Source: Alloalcanivorax xiamenensis
GTDB taxonomy: Bacteria; Pseudomonadota; Gammaproteobacteria; Pseudomonadales; Alcanivoracaceae
Assembly: GCF_009846745.1 (NCBI RefSeq)
Contig: NZ_AQPF01000006.1
Location: forward strand, 1-64,000
Direction: 5' to 3'
DNA: 64,000 nucleotides
The notes under the pieces were generated by a model. The model made no database searches. It saw nothing but the letters and a program-made list of their open reading frames with translations, and had not been told where the DNA came from. This document shows positions 26,694-35,164 of the stretch, piece by piece. The translations under genes and the position numbers were made by a program. Positions within the stretch are counted from its first letter, which is position 1. Each line of letters opens with the position of its first letter.

Positions 26694-28373
26694 ATGACTG
26701 AATCTTTTGCCGAACTTTTTGAAGAAAGCCTCAAGGACCTGGACGTTGCCCGTGGTTCCATCATCCGCGGCACCGTGGTCGCCATCGACAGCGACTGGGT
26801 GGTGGTCAACGCCGGCCTGAAATCCGAAGGCATCATCTCCCGCGACGAGTTCATCAGCGAGAGCGGTGAACTGGAAATCGCCGAAGGCGATGAGGTGGAA
26901 GTCGCCGTTGACGCCATCGATGATGGCATGGGCTTCACCCGCCTGTCCCGTGAGAAAGCCAAGCGCGCCGAAGTCTGGGGCGAATTGGAAGTGGCTTTCG
27001 ACAAAGACGAGATCGTGAAAGGCCAGATCTCCGGCAAGGTGAAAGGTGGTTTCACCGTGGATATCGGTCCGATCCGCGCGTTCCTGCCAGGTTCCCTGGT
27101 GGATATCCGCCCGGTTCGCGATGTCACCCACCTGGAAGGCAAGGATCTGGACTTCAAAGTCATCAAACTGGATCCGAAGCGCAACAACGTGGTGGTCTCC
27201 CGCCGCGCGGTCATGGAAGCGGAGCACTCCGCCGAGCGCGAAGCCCTGCTGGAATCCCTGCAGGAAGGCATGGTGGTCAAGGGTATCGTGAAGAACCTGA
27301 CCGACTACGGTGCGTTCGTGGACCTGGGCGGCATCGACGGCCTGCTGCACATCACCGATATGGCCTGGAAGCGCATCAAGCATCCGAGCGAAATCGTCGA
27401 AGTGGGCCAGGAAATCGAAGTCAAGGTACTCAAGTTCGACCGCGAGAAAATGCGTGTTTCCCTGGGCCTCAAGCAGCTGGGCGAGGATCCGTGGCACGAC
27501 ATCGTGCAGAAGTACCCGGAAGGTGCCCGTGTCAAGGCGCGCGTTACCAACCTGACCGATTACGGCTGCTTCGCCGAGATCGAGGAAGGTGTGGAAGGTC
27601 TGGTTCACGTTTCCGAAATGGACTGGACCAACAAGAATATCCATCCGTCCAAGGTTGTAGAGATCGGCGACGAAGTGGAAGTGATGATCCTGGACATCGA
27701 CGAAGATCGTCGTCGTATCTCCCTGGGCATCAAGCAGTGCCTGTCCAACCCGTGGGAAGCTTTCGCCACCAACTACCAGAAAGGCGACCGCATCTCCGGC
27801 AAGATCAAGTCCATCACTGACTTCGGCATCTTCATCGGCCTGGAAGGCGGTATCGACGGTCTGGTGCACCTTTCCGACATCTCCTGGGAAGAGGCCGGCG
27901 AAGACGCGGTACGCAACTTCAACAAGGGCGACGAGCTGGAAACCGTGGTTCTGTCCATCGATGCCGAGCGCGAAAGAATTTCCCTTGGAATCAAGCAGTT
28001 GACAGACGATCCGTTTGCTCAGTATGTTGCTGCAAACGAGAAGGGCAGCATCGTTAAGGGTACGGTCAAGGACGTGGACGCCAAAGGCGCCACCGTTGAG
28101 CTGGCTGAGAACGTGGAAGGTTACCTGCGCGCCAGCGAGATCAGCCGTGATCGCGTTAACGATGCTTCCCAGGTTCTCAATGTGGGTGACGAGGTGGAAG
28201 CCCGTATCACCAACATCGACCGCAAGAACCGTTCCATCAATGTGTCCGTGCGTGCCAAGGATCAGGTTCAGGATCGCGAGGCCATGGACAACCTGCAAGG
28301 CCAGGAAGTCAATGCTCCTAAGACCATTGGTGACCTGATCAAGCAGCAAATGGAAAACAGCAACGAGTCATAA
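26694..28373 (+). CDS. rpsA: 30S ribosomal protein S1
   Basis: A 559-aa RNA-binding protein with six S1/OB domains of ~85 residues. The repeats are visible as GxVVxIDSDWVVVNAGLKSEG, GGFTVDIGPIRAFLPGS, YGAFVDLGGIDGLLHITDM, YGCFAEIEEGVEGLVHVSE, FGIFIGLEGGIDGLVHLSD and KGATVELAENVEGYLRASE. It delivers mRNA to the ribosome. Start MTESFAELFEE matches the family; an ORF extension of five codons upstream is not needed. Codon choice is noticeably more optimised than in neighbours. Confidence 0.98.
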   Translation: MTESFAELFEESLKDLDVARGSIIRGTVVAIDSDWVVVNAGLKSEGIISRDEFISESGELEIAEGDEVEVAVDAIDDGMGFTRLSREKAKRAEVWGELEVAFDKDEIVKGQISGKVKGGFTVDIGPIRAFLPGSLVDIRPVRDVTHLEGKDLDFKVIKLDPKRNNVVVSRRAVMEAEHSAEREALLESLQEGMVVKGIVKNLTDYGAFVDLGGIDGLLHITDMAWKRIKHPSEIVEVGQEIEVKVLKFDREKMRVSLGLKQLGEDPWHDIVQKYPEGARVKARVTNLTDYGCFAEIEEGVEGLVHVSEMDWTNKNIHPSKVVEIGDEVEVMILDIDEDRRRISLGIKQCLSNPWEAFATNYQKGDRISGKIKSITDFGIFIGLEGGIDGLVHLSDISWEEAGEDAVRNFNKGDELETVVLSIDAERERISLGIKQLTDDPFAQYVAANEKGSIVKGTVKDVDAKGATVELAENVEGYLRASEISRDRVNDASQVLNVGDEVEARITNIDRKNRSINVSVRAKDQVQDREAMDNLQGQEVNAPKTIGDLIKQQMENSNES

Positions 28374-28385
28374 TGGCTCCTCCCG

Positions 28386-28410
28386 GGGGCCGGTCATCGA
28401 GGCCGGCCCC
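28386..28410. other. Strong hairpin between rpsA and ihfB
   Basis: Stem GGGGCCGG (28386-28393)/CCGGCCCC (28403-28410) without a following T-run in the 69-nt gap. Possible attenuator or mRNA 3'-end stabiliser separating high-level rpsA from lower ihfB expression. Confidence 0.5.
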
Positions 28411-28442
28411 GCTGGGCAGGGAGCCCAGGGGAGTAGGTTGTA

Positions 28443-28829
28443 ATGGCATCTGCGTTAACCAAATCCAAACTCATCGCTCGGATCGCCAGAACTTACACCA
28501 GCAATGATCTCTCCACCAAGGACGTGGAACTCGCCATCAAAGCCCTGATCGACTACATGGCCGATGCCATGGTAGAAGGTGAACGCATCGAGATTCGGGG
28601 TTTCGGCAGCTTTTCCCTCCATTTCCGCGCCCCGCGCGTGGGCCGTAATCCAAAGACCGGCGCCAGCGTGGAGTTGCAAGGCAAATACGTTCCCCATTTC
28701 AAATGTGGCAAGGACCTGCGCGAACGGGTCAATCGTGCCATGCAGGACGATGACGGGGGCGACAACAACGAGCACCGGAGCGAGCGGCGCCACCATGCCA
28801 GCCACAGCGCCAAGGCCATCCGGGGCTGA
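28443..28829 (+). CDS. ihfB: Integration host factor subunit beta, C-terminally extended
   Basis: A 128-aa DNA-bending protein. Residues 1-~98 are a standard IHF/HU fold with LTKSKLIARIA, GERIEIRGFGSFSLHFRAPRVGRNPKTG (beta-arm with the intercalating proline) and VPHFKCGKDLRERVN. The usual family length is ~94-100; here a ~28-residue tail (DDDGGDNNEHRSERRHHASHSAKAIRG) rich in D, N, H and R is appended. A cysteine replaces proline in HFKPGK. Pairs with IhfA, which is not in the window. Confidence 0.95.
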   Translation: MASALTKSKLIARIARTYTSNDLSTKDVELAIKALIDYMADAMVEGERIEIRGFGSFSLHFRAPRVGRNPKTGASVELQGKYVPHFKCGKDLRERVNRAMQDDDGGDNNEHRSERRHHASHSAKAIRG

Positions 28830-28856
28830 TACCGACGACACCGGGGCCTGATCGAC

Positions 28857-29096
28857 ATGCGAACTCTCTACCGTGCTCTGCTGATTCTGGTAATGCTGGC
28901 CATTTTCCTGGCCGCCTTTTTCTTTGTTACCGCCAATACTCAAATGGTGACTCTGGATATGTTGATCCAGGGCTGGCGCTGGCAGGTCAGCCTCGGCGTG
29001 CTTGCCGTGGGTCTGCTCGCCGTGGGCCTGTTGGCGGGACTGCTCGCCGGGCTGGGCTTTAAAGGGCTGAGCGGGCTGTTTGGAAGCCGTTCATGA
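28857..29096 (+). CDS. lapA: Lipopolysaccharide assembly protein A
   Basis: A 79-aa inner-membrane protein with two TM helices (about 5-25 and 42-66) of the LapA/YciS (DUF1049) family: RTLYRALLILVMLAIFLAAFFFVTANTQ. With LapB it controls LpxC turnover by FtsH and thereby LPS synthesis. Its stop overlaps the lapB start (ATGA). The order ihfB-lapA-lapB-pyrF is the standard one. Confidence 0.93.
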   Translation: MRTLYRALLILVMLAIFLAAFFFVTANTQMVTLDMLIQGWRWQVSLGVLAVGLLAVGLLAGLLAGLGFKGLSGLFGSRS

Positions 29097-30271
29097 GCGA
29101 GCCCCTATGGCTGATACCGCTGTTCTTTTTCGCCATCGCCATGGGCTTCTTCCTGGGCCGGCGTGAAGGCAAGCGGCGGCAACGGCGGCGCATGGCGTCG
29201 CTGTCCCAGGAGTACGTGGCCGGGCTCAACTTCCTCCTCAACGAGGAACCGGACAAGGCGGTGGAAGCTCTGCTCAGTAGTCTGGAAGTCAGCCCCCAGA
29301 CCCTGGAAACCCACCTCAGCATGGCGCGCCTGTTTCGTAAAAGAGGCGAGTTCGACCGTGCCACCCTGATTCACTCCCACTTGCTGGAAAGCGGTGATTT
29401 GCCGCGGCCTACCCAGGAGCAGATCCAACTGGAACTGGCAGAGGACTATTTCGCCGGCGGGTTGTTCGACCGGGCCGAGGAAGTGCTGCTGGAAATGCTC
29501 GACCAGGATTGCGAACAGCGCGAGCAGGTAACGCGTCAGTTGATGAAGCTTTACGAGCAGGAACGCGACTGGCCCAACGCCATCGCCATGGGGGAGCGGC
29601 TGATCAAGGGCGACGCCAAGATCGCGCCGATTCTGGCCCAGTATTGCTGCGAGGAAGCCGAGGGGCAGGTGGCCCGCGGTGAGTTGGGCCCGGCCCGCCG
29701 CACCTTGCGTCGTGCCCTGGGCTTCGATAAAGAGTGCGTGCGCGCCAGCGTCGATCTGGGGCGTCTGGAAATGCGCGAACAGAGCTGGGAGGCGGCCATC
29801 GCCGCCTTTCGCCGGATCTGGGATCAGGACCGCGACTTCTTCGATGAGTACCTGGACGATCTGCGCCAGTGCTACGAGCAACTGGAGCAGGAAGAGGATT
29901 TCATTCGCGTCCTCGCCGACTATAGCGCCGAGGACCCCAGTACCGCGCGAGTATTGCTGCTTTCCGGCCAGCTCAAGGAACGCTACGGTGACCGCGAGGC
30001 GGCCAAGTTCATTGCCGAGTACATGCAAGCCAACCCTTCCGTTCGCGGCCTCGATCGCCTGATTGACATGAACCTGCAGGTGGCCGATCAAAGCGAAGCC
30101 CGCGAACAGCTGGAACTGCTCAAGCAGTTGACACAAAGGCTGATGAGCGACCGCACCATCTATCAATGCCGTCGTTGTGGCTTCACCACGCCACTGCTGC
30201 AATGGCGCTGCCCGAGCTGTCGCCGCTGGGGCACCATCAAACCGCGATCCGAAGGAGACGCCAAATCGTGA
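29093..30271 (+). CDS. lapB: Lipopolysaccharide assembly protein B (TPR)
   Basis: A 392-aa protein with an N-terminal TM anchor (WLIPLFFFAIAMGFFLGRREGKRR), a long TPR array, and a C-terminal rubredoxin-like metal knuckle (YQCRRCGFTTPLLQWRCPSCRRWGT, two CxxC pairs). It acts at the cytoplasmic face as adaptor for FtsH-dependent degradation of LpxC and as LPS assembly scaffold. Translationally coupled to lapA and pyrF. Confidence 0.95.
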   Translation: MSEPLWLIPLFFFAIAMGFFLGRREGKRRQRRRMASLSQEYVAGLNFLLNEEPDKAVEALLSSLEVSPQTLETHLSMARLFRKRGEFDRATLIHSHLLESGDLPRPTQEQIQLELAEDYFAGGLFDRAEEVLLEMLDQDCEQREQVTRQLMKLYEQERDWPNAIAMGERLIKGDAKIAPILAQYCCEEAEGQVARGELGPARRTLRRALGFDKECVRASVDLGRLEMREQSWEAAIAAFRRIWDQDRDFFDEYLDDLRQCYEQLEQEEDFIRVLADYSAEDPSTARVLLLSGQLKERYGDREAAKFIAEYMQANPSVRGLDRLIDMNLQVADQSEAREQLELLKQLTQRLMSDRTIYQCRRCGFTTPLLQWRCPSCRRWGTIKPRSEGDAKS

Positions 30272-30963
30272 CCTCCAGCAGTCCCATTATCGTTGCTCTG
30301 GATTACTCCCGCGCCGAGGATGCTCTGGCCATGGCGGCGAGGCTGGATCCTGCCCGCGTGCGGGTAAAAGTGGGCAAGGAGCTGTTTACCCGGGCCGGTC
30401 CCGATGTGGTGAGAGCGTTACAGGATCAGGGCTTTGACGTGTTTCTGGACCTCAAGTATCACGATATTCCCAATACCGTGGCCGGCGCCGTGCGTGCCGC
30501 CGCCGAACTGGGGGTGTGGATGGTCAATGTGCACGCCAGCGGCGGCAAGCGCATGATGAGTGCCGCCCGGGAGGTGCTGGAAGGCGCGGCCCGCAGGCCA
30601 TTGCTTACCGCGGTGACGGTTTTGACCAGCCAGACCAGTGACGACCTGCGTGAAGTGGGCGTTGCCCGTGCGGCCGAGGAGCAGGTGATGGCGCTGGCGC
30701 AACTGACCGAGGAAAGCGGCCTGGATGGCGTGGTCTGTTCGGCTCTGGAAGCACCACTACTGCGTCGTGCCCGCGGCGAGGACTTTCTGCTGGTAACGCC
30801 GGGTATTCGTCCCGAGGGCAGCGCCAGCGACGACCAGCGCCGTATCATGACCCCTCGCCAGGCTCGTGAGCAGGGCGTATCCTACATGGTGATCGGCCGC
30901 CCCATCACCCAGGCCCCGGAGCCGGCGGTGGTGGTGGATGAAATCCTACAGAGTCTGTCCTGA
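30268..30963 (+). CDS. pyrF: Orotidine 5'-phosphate decarboxylase
   Basis: A 231-aa TIM-barrel decarboxylase making UMP from OMP. ALDYSRAED, VKVGKELF and the catalytic DLKYHDIPNT (D-K-D set) are present; TPGIRP binds phosphate. The start is GTG at 30268, overlapping the lapB stop (GTGA) and preceded by GAAGGAG. An in-frame ATG 102 nt upstream lies inside lapB and would add a non-homologous leader. End of the lapA-lapB-pyrF unit. Confidence 0.96.
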   Translation: MTSSSPIIVALDYSRAEDALAMAARLDPARVRVKVGKELFTRAGPDVVRALQDQGFDVFLDLKYHDIPNTVAGAVRAAAELGVWMVNVHASGGKRMMSAAREVLEGAARRPLLTAVTVLTSQTSDDLREVGVARAAEEQVMALAQLTEESGLDGVVCSALEAPLLRRARGEDFLLVTPGIRPEGSASDDQRRIMTPRQAREQGVSYMVIGRPITQAPEPAVVVDEILQSLS

Positions 30964-31058
30964 AACGCTGACGACAATTGTCTGAAATGGCGGACAGCCC
31001 GCCCCGCGTGTCCCGTTTAGAGTGTCTTCTCCAACAACAAACCTTTAAGGAGAAGGGA

Positions 31059-31373
31059 ATGAAACTCTATCGTGCATTGTGTTTGGTGGCGGCGTTGCTG
31101 GGAGCGGCGGTCTGGACCCAGACTGCTCAGGCGGCGGAGGATCCGGCGATGGACAGCGCCACGGCTGCGGCGGTGGTGGAACAAACCATCAACCTGAATC
31201 AGGCCACGTCGGCGGAGCTGCAATTGCTCAAGGGCGTCGGTCCGAAGACCGCCGAGGCGATCATTGCCTGGCGGGAACAGGAAGGGCCTTTTCAGGATGT
31301 GGAGCAGTTGCTGGCGATCAAGGGCATTGGTGAGAAAACCTTGCAGGCGATCCGCGACCGGCTGACGTTGTAA
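31059..31373 (+). CDS. ComEA-like helix-hairpin-helix DNA-binding protein
   Basis: A 104-aa secreted protein. The signal peptide is MKLYRALCLVAALLGAAVWTQ with cleavage near AQA. After a short linker the C-terminal ~60 residues form a ComEA HhH pair (INLNQATSAELQLLKGVGPKTA and LLAIKGIGEKTLQAIR). Such proteins bind dsDNA in the periplasm and pull it in during natural transformation. Strong SD TAAGGAGAAGGGA. It stands alone, followed by a hairpin at 31383-31405. Confidence 0.88.
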   Translation: MKLYRALCLVAALLGAAVWTQTAQAAEDPAMDSATAAAVVEQTINLNQATSAELQLLKGVGPKTAEAIIAWREQEGPFQDVEQLLAIKGIGEKTLQAIRDRLTL

Positions 31374-31382
31374 GTGAAACCA

Positions 31383-31405
31383 GGCTCCCGGCTTGTCCGG
31401 GAGCC
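31383..31405 (+). terminator. Hairpin after comEA-like gene
   Basis: Perfect 9-bp stem GGCTCCCGG/CCGGGAGCC, loop CTTGT, 9 nt after the stop codon. No T-run follows, so intrinsic termination is uncertain. Confidence 0.5.
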
Positions 31406-31422
31406 ATGGTAATAGCAGGTCT

Positions 31423-31492
31423 TTCGCTGCCAAGGCAGCTTCCCTCAGAGGAGGACCACGGAGCCGCTGTGGGAAGCTGCCTTGGCAGCGAA
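31423..31492. repeat. REPIN-like inverted repeat A
   Basis: Two inverted half-sites (31423-31444 and 31471-31492), each with an internal hairpin GCTGCC-AA-GGCAGC, around a ~26-nt spacer. Same family as 33525-33608, 43777-43845 and 58639-58720; the inner three stem bases differ from those copies but still pair. It lies between the convergent comEA-like gene and nth. Confidence 0.85.
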
Positions 31493-31547
31493 TCAGCGCT
31501 GGATGTGCCTACGTATAGGGCGGGCTGGCACCAGGATACGGATGGGC

Positions 31548-32186
31548 TTACACCGGCCGCTGACTCCGCGGGAATTCGCACAGATCGGCGATGATGCACT
31601 CACCGCACTTAGGCTTGCGAGCCACGCAGGTGTAGCGCCCGTGCAGGATCAGCCAGTGGTGACAGTCGCGTTTGAATTCCTCCGGGACCACCCGGAGCAG
31701 ACGCTGCTCCACCTCGTTGACGTTTTTTCCCGGCGCGATGCGGGTGCGATTGGACACCCGGAAAATATGCGTGTCCACGGCAATGGTGGGTTCACCGAAA
31801 GCGGTGTTGAGCACCACGTTGGCGGTTTTGCGGCCGACGCCGGGCAACGCCTCCAGGGCGGCGCGATCACGCGGTACTTCGCCGCCATGAAAGGCGAGCA
31901 ACTGCTCGCACAGTTTGATGACGTTATTGGCCTTGGAATTAAACAGCCCGATGGTTTTGATGTATTCCTTCAAACCGTCCACGCCCAATGCCAGGATCGC
32001 TTCCGGCGTATTGGCCACGGGAAATAAGCGATCAGTGGCCTTGTTAACGCCAACATCGGTGGCCTGGGCGGACAGCACCACCGCCACCAGTAACTCGAAA
32101 GGGGTGTCGTAGTTCAGTTCCGTGGTGGGGTGAGGACGTTGAGCCCGCAGACGGCGGAAAATTTCCGTGCGTTTCTCGCGATTCAT
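31548..32186 (-). CDS. nth: Endonuclease III
   Basis: A 212-aa bifunctional DNA glycosylase/AP lyase of base-excision repair for oxidised pyrimidines. HhH motif LPGVGRKTA with Lys120, catalytic Asp138 (VDTHIFR), and the [4Fe-4S] ligands C187, C194, C197 and C203 are at the E. coli positions. In many relatives nth follows the rnf operon; here it is ~2 kb away, separated by gltS and a glycine-zipper gene, and is not in the rnf transcript. Confidence 0.97.
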   Translation of the reverse strand: MNREKRTEIFRRLRAQRPHPTTELNYDTPFELLVAVVLSAQATDVGVNKATDRLFPVANTPEAILALGVDGLKEYIKTIGLFNSKANNVIKLCEQLLAFHGGEVPRDRAALEALPGVGRKTANVVLNTAFGEPTIAVDTHIFRVSNRTRIAPGKNVNEVEQRLLRVVPEEFKRDCHHWLILHGRYTCVARKPKCGECIIADLCEFPRSQRPV

Positions 32187-32323
32187 GCCTGCTCCTGAAT
32201 CAGATCGCCGCAGTATAGCGAATCAGCGCGCTATCGCCACGTCGGAACGAACCGGGCATTCCCGCGTCAAAATCAGATTGCCCGTACCCGCCGGTTCAGA
32301 GGGCGATGGAAAAGGGAGTGAGT

Positions 32324-33499
32324 ATGCAGTTTTCCGCCATGGAAACTCTGATGGTGGCCCTCATCGTATTGGTAGTGGGGCAGTGGCTGGTTCATCGATT
32401 CCGGATTCTGTCCGATCTCAATATGCCGGAACCGGTGGTGGGCGGGCTGCTTGCCACGCTGTTGGTGACGGCTCTGCAGTTGTCGGGCGTATCGCTGACC
32501 TTTGACGACGCGCTGAAAGGGCCGGCCATGCTGTTTTTCTTTGGAGCCGTGGGCCTGGCCGCGGATTTTCGTTTGCTGCGCCAGGGCGGCTGGCCGATGG
32601 TGGTGTTCGCGATTCTGGTGATCATTCTGGTGTTCCTGCAGGATGTGGTCGGTGTTCTGATGGCCAAACTGCTGGGGCTGTCACCGTTTTATGGCCTGCT
32701 GGGAGGCTCGATCACCATGACCGGCGGCCATGGCACCGGCATTGCCTGGGGCGAGGTCTTCAGCAATGATTTCGGGATTGGCGGGGCCAGCGAACTGGCC
32801 GCGGCATCCGCCACCTTTGGTCTGGTATTCGGTGCCTTGCTGGGTGGGCCCCTGGCGATGATGCTGATTCGGCGCTATCGACTGCAGGTGCCCGCCGGCC
32901 GTGAAGATGGCGAATACGATGGCGCGGAGCAGCCCCGTCCGATCGCCGCCGCCAGCGTGGTGCGTATCCTCATGTTGTTGTCCATTGGTGTGGTGGTGGG
33001 TACCGTGGCCGAACACCATGCCCAGGACTGGGTGCGTCTGCCGACCTTCGTCTGGGTGCTGTTCGTTTGTATCCTGTTGGGTAATCTGGCCCGGCGCTTA
33101 TGGCCGGTGAACGACGCCACCATCGAGATGGTGGGCAATACCTCGCTGAGCGTGTTTCTTGCGATTACCTTGATGAGTCTGCAATTGCTGCAGTTGGTGG
33201 ATCTGGCGCTGCCTATGCTTGCGATGCTGTTGGTTCAGGTGGCGCTGGCGGTCAGTTTCATTGTCTTTGTCACGTTCAGAGTGATGGGCCGCAATTACGA
33301 TTCCGCGGTGCTGTGTGCCGGTCATTGCGGTTTCGCCATGGGCGCCACTCCCACGGCGGTGGCGAATATTCAGGCGGTGACGCAGCACCACGGTCCTTCG
33401 CCGTTGGCCTTCATCATCATCCCGGTGGTGGGTGGTTTCATCGTCGATATCGTCAACGCCACCACTATTCAGGGGTTCGTCTCTGTGCTTGGAGGCTGA
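32324..33499 (+). CDS. gltS: Sodium/glutamate symporter
   Basis: A 391-aa GltS-family carrier with about ten to twelve TM helices in two inverted halves. GLLGGSITMTGGHGTGIAWG and the mirrored CGFAMGATPTAVANIQAV are the paired re-entrant, glycine/alanine-rich segments of the family. It imports glutamate with Na+. The start MQFSAMETL was preferred because AAAGGGAGTGAGT precedes it; an in-frame ATG at 32306 lies before that SD. Confidence 0.92.
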   Translation: MQFSAMETLMVALIVLVVGQWLVHRFRILSDLNMPEPVVGGLLATLLVTALQLSGVSLTFDDALKGPAMLFFFGAVGLAADFRLLRQGGWPMVVFAILVIILVFLQDVVGVLMAKLLGLSPFYGLLGGSITMTGGHGTGIAWGEVFSNDFGIGGASELAAASATFGLVFGALLGGPLAMMLIRRYRLQVPAGREDGEYDGAEQPRPIAAASVVRILMLLSIGVVVGTVAEHHAQDWVRLPTFVWVLFVCILLGNLARRLWPVNDATIEMVGNTSLSVFLAITLMSLQLLQLVDLALPMLAMLLVQVALAVSFIVFVTFRVMGRNYDSAVLCAGHCGFAMGATPTAVANIQAVTQHHGPSPLAFIIIPVVGGFIVDIVNATTIQGFVSVLGG

Positions 33500-33524
33500 G
33501 AAGCCGTTGACAGCGAAACCGTGA

Positions 33525-33608
33525 ACCGCTGTGGGAAGCTTGCTTGCAAGCGAATGGGGTTCGCTCCGGTGTTTGCAATATTCGCTTGCAGGCAAGCTTC
33601 CCACAGCG
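33525..33608. repeat. REPIN-like inverted repeat B
   Basis: 30-bp arms (33525-33554 and 33579-33608) with one mismatch. The half-site hairpin is GCTTGC-TT-GCAAGC. The half-sites face the opposite way to copies A and D (GTGGGAAG is outermost). Located just after gltS. Confidence 0.88.
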
Positions 33609-33680
33609 GCTAAAGATCAGGCTGTTTTGTGTTTTCTTTGTCTTTTCGCTGTCAACTGTCCACTATCAACCGTCAATTGC

Positions 33681-33716
33681 AAAAAGGCCGCTGGAATCCT
33701 TTCCAGCGGCCTTTTC
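33681..33716. terminator. Bidirectional terminator between gltS and glycine-zipper gene
   Basis: AAAAAGGCCGCTGGAA / TTCCAGCGGCCTTTTCT: long stem with A-run and T-run on the two sides, between convergent genes, so it can serve both strands. Confidence 0.88.
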
Positions 33717-33745
33717 TATAGCGAGCGCTTTTCGGTTTTGCGTCT

Positions 33746-34276
33746 TTACTGGGTGATGACGTGGCCGTCTTCAATACGCAGCCGGTCACCCGGCTTGTTG
33801 TCCATTTTGATGGTGTCTTCCTTGCCATCGAACAGGTAAGTGACCTCGTAGCCTTCCACCGAACTCTTGTCATCCATGACCGTGTTACAGCGTCGCTCGG
33901 TGCTGGTGACGGTGTTGTTCTGCTGCATTTTCTTCTGAGCCTGGTTGCCGGCGATACCGCCGACGATGGCACCGCCCGCGGTGGCCGCGTCCTTGCCGCT
34001 GCCGCCGCCGAACTGATGGCCGATCACGCCGCCGACCACGGCGCCAATAGCGCTACCGGTGATACGATGCTGATCCTTCACCGGAGCCTGACGTTGTACC
34101 GCCACGTCCTGACAGACCTCACGGGGTTCCTGCCATTTCTTGACGATGGGTTCCACGTTCGTCACCTCGGCATAGCCGGACTGCTTTGGGGCTATTGCCT
34201 GGTAGGCGCCATATCCGATCCCGGCCACGGCAACGGTACCCACGACGGTCAAAGCGACAAGGGCTGCACTTTTCAT
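33746..34276 (-). CDS. Glycine-zipper 2TM-domain protein
   Basis: A 176-aa envelope protein. An N-terminal hydrophobic signal/anchor (ALVALTVVGTVAVAGIGYGAY) precedes a linker, followed by a glycine-zipper segment (GSAIGAVVGGVIGHQFGGGSGKDAATAGGAIVGG in two hydrophobic hairpin halves, about residues 73-107) and a small C-terminal beta domain (YEVTYLFDGKEDTIKMDNKPGDRL) with one cysteine. Related to SlyB/RcsF-vicinity-type 17-kDa antigens (PF05433). No lipobox Cys is seen, so it may stay anchored by the N-terminal helix. Function unassigned. Confidence 0.75.
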   Translation of the reverse strand: MKSAALVALTVVGTVAVAGIGYGAYQAIAPKQSGYAEVTNVEPIVKKWQEPREVCQDVAVQRQAPVKDQHRITGSAIGAVVGGVIGHQFGGGSGKDAATAGGAIVGGIAGNQAQKKMQQNNTVTSTERRCNTVMDDKSSVEGYEVTYLFDGKEDTIKMDNKPGDRLRIEDGHVITQ

Positions 34277-34409
34277 GGGAGGTCTCCTTTTATTAAAGTT
34301 TGCCGTTGTATGGCCCTATTATCGTGAATTTTGGCGGGGTCGTTGTTTAACAGTAGTAAAATCGCGACAGGCGGCACACCAAATTTTTGGCTATTAACGT
34401 GGGTTTTCA

Positions 34410-34448
34410 AGCGAAAAAAGGGTGAAACCGGCGTGACTCGCCGGTTTC
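34410..34448 (-). terminator. Terminator of the rnf operon
   Basis: On the minus strand a perfect 10-bp stem GAAACCGGCG/CGCCGGTTTC (loop AGTCA) is followed after four bases by TTTTTT, starting 2 nt past the rnfE stop codon. Confidence 0.9.
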
Positions 34449-34450
34449 GA

Positions 34451-35164
34451 TCAACTGACTTTGCCGGTAGTGCGGACGCGACGGCTGCCGGAGGACGAGG
34501 GGGACTCGCGACGCAGTTTGGCGGCCTTCATCCGTTTGTCGATGACGTTTTTGCCGGCGATGATCAAGCCCAGTCCCAGAAAAGCACCGGGAGGCAGGAC
34601 CGCGAGCAGGAAGCCGCCGTAGTCCGGGATGATCTCCATGCGGAGTTGTTCCGCCCAGGGGCCGAGCAGTAATTGCATGTTGGCGAACAGGGTGCCGGCG
34701 CCAACCACCTCACGCAGCGCGCCGAGAATCACCAGCACGATCAGAAAACCCAGGCCCATCATGAAACCGTCAGTCACCGCTGGCAGCAGCGCGTGTTTAC
34801 TGGCGAAAGCGTCGGCGCGTCCGAGCACGGTGCAGTTGGTCACGATCAGTGGGATAAAGATCCCGAGAATCTGGTACAGCTCGAAGGTGAACGCCTGCAT
34901 CAGCATCTCGATCACCGTCACCATGGCGGCGATGATCATGACAAAGGCGGGCAACCGTACGGCGTCGGTGACGTAGTGACGGATCAGCGACACGGCGGCG
35001 TTGGATCCCATCAGAACCACCAGGGTGGCCAGGCCCAGACCAAGGGCGTTGACCACCGAACCGGTCACCGCCAGCAGCGGGCACAGACCGAGAATCTGTA
35101 CGGTGGCCGGATTGTTATTCCACAATCCATCGCGGGTGATCTTGCCGTAATCCACGTCAGCCAT
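34451..35164 (-). CDS. rnfE: Rnf electron transport complex subunit E
   Basis: A 237-aa inner-membrane subunit with six TM helices, homologous to RnfA/NqrD. Typical: NNPATVQILGLCPLLAVT near the N-terminus with the cysteine that helps form the membrane [2Fe-2S] centre with RnfA, and the second conserved FIPLIVTNCTVLGRADAFA. The basic tail is rich in Ser/Arg. The ATG overlaps the rnfG stop by 8 nt. Last gene of the operon. Confidence 0.95.
   Translation of the reverse strand: MADVDYGKITRDGLWNNNPATVQILGLCPLLAVTGSVVNALGLGLATLVVLMGSNAAVSLIRHYVTDAVRLPAFVMIIAAMVTVIEMLMQAFTFELYQILGIFIPLIVTNCTVLGRADAFASKHALLPAVTDGFMMGLGFLIVLVILGALREVVGAGTLFANMQLLLGPWAEQLRMEIIPDYGGFLLAVLPPGAFLGLGLIIAGKNVIDKRMKAAKLRRESPSSSGSRRVRTTGKVS

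Noticed and set aside
26472..28349. 625-aa open frame antisense to rpsA
   Set aside because: Shadow of a highly codon-biased gene; no recognisable domain or ribosome-binding site.
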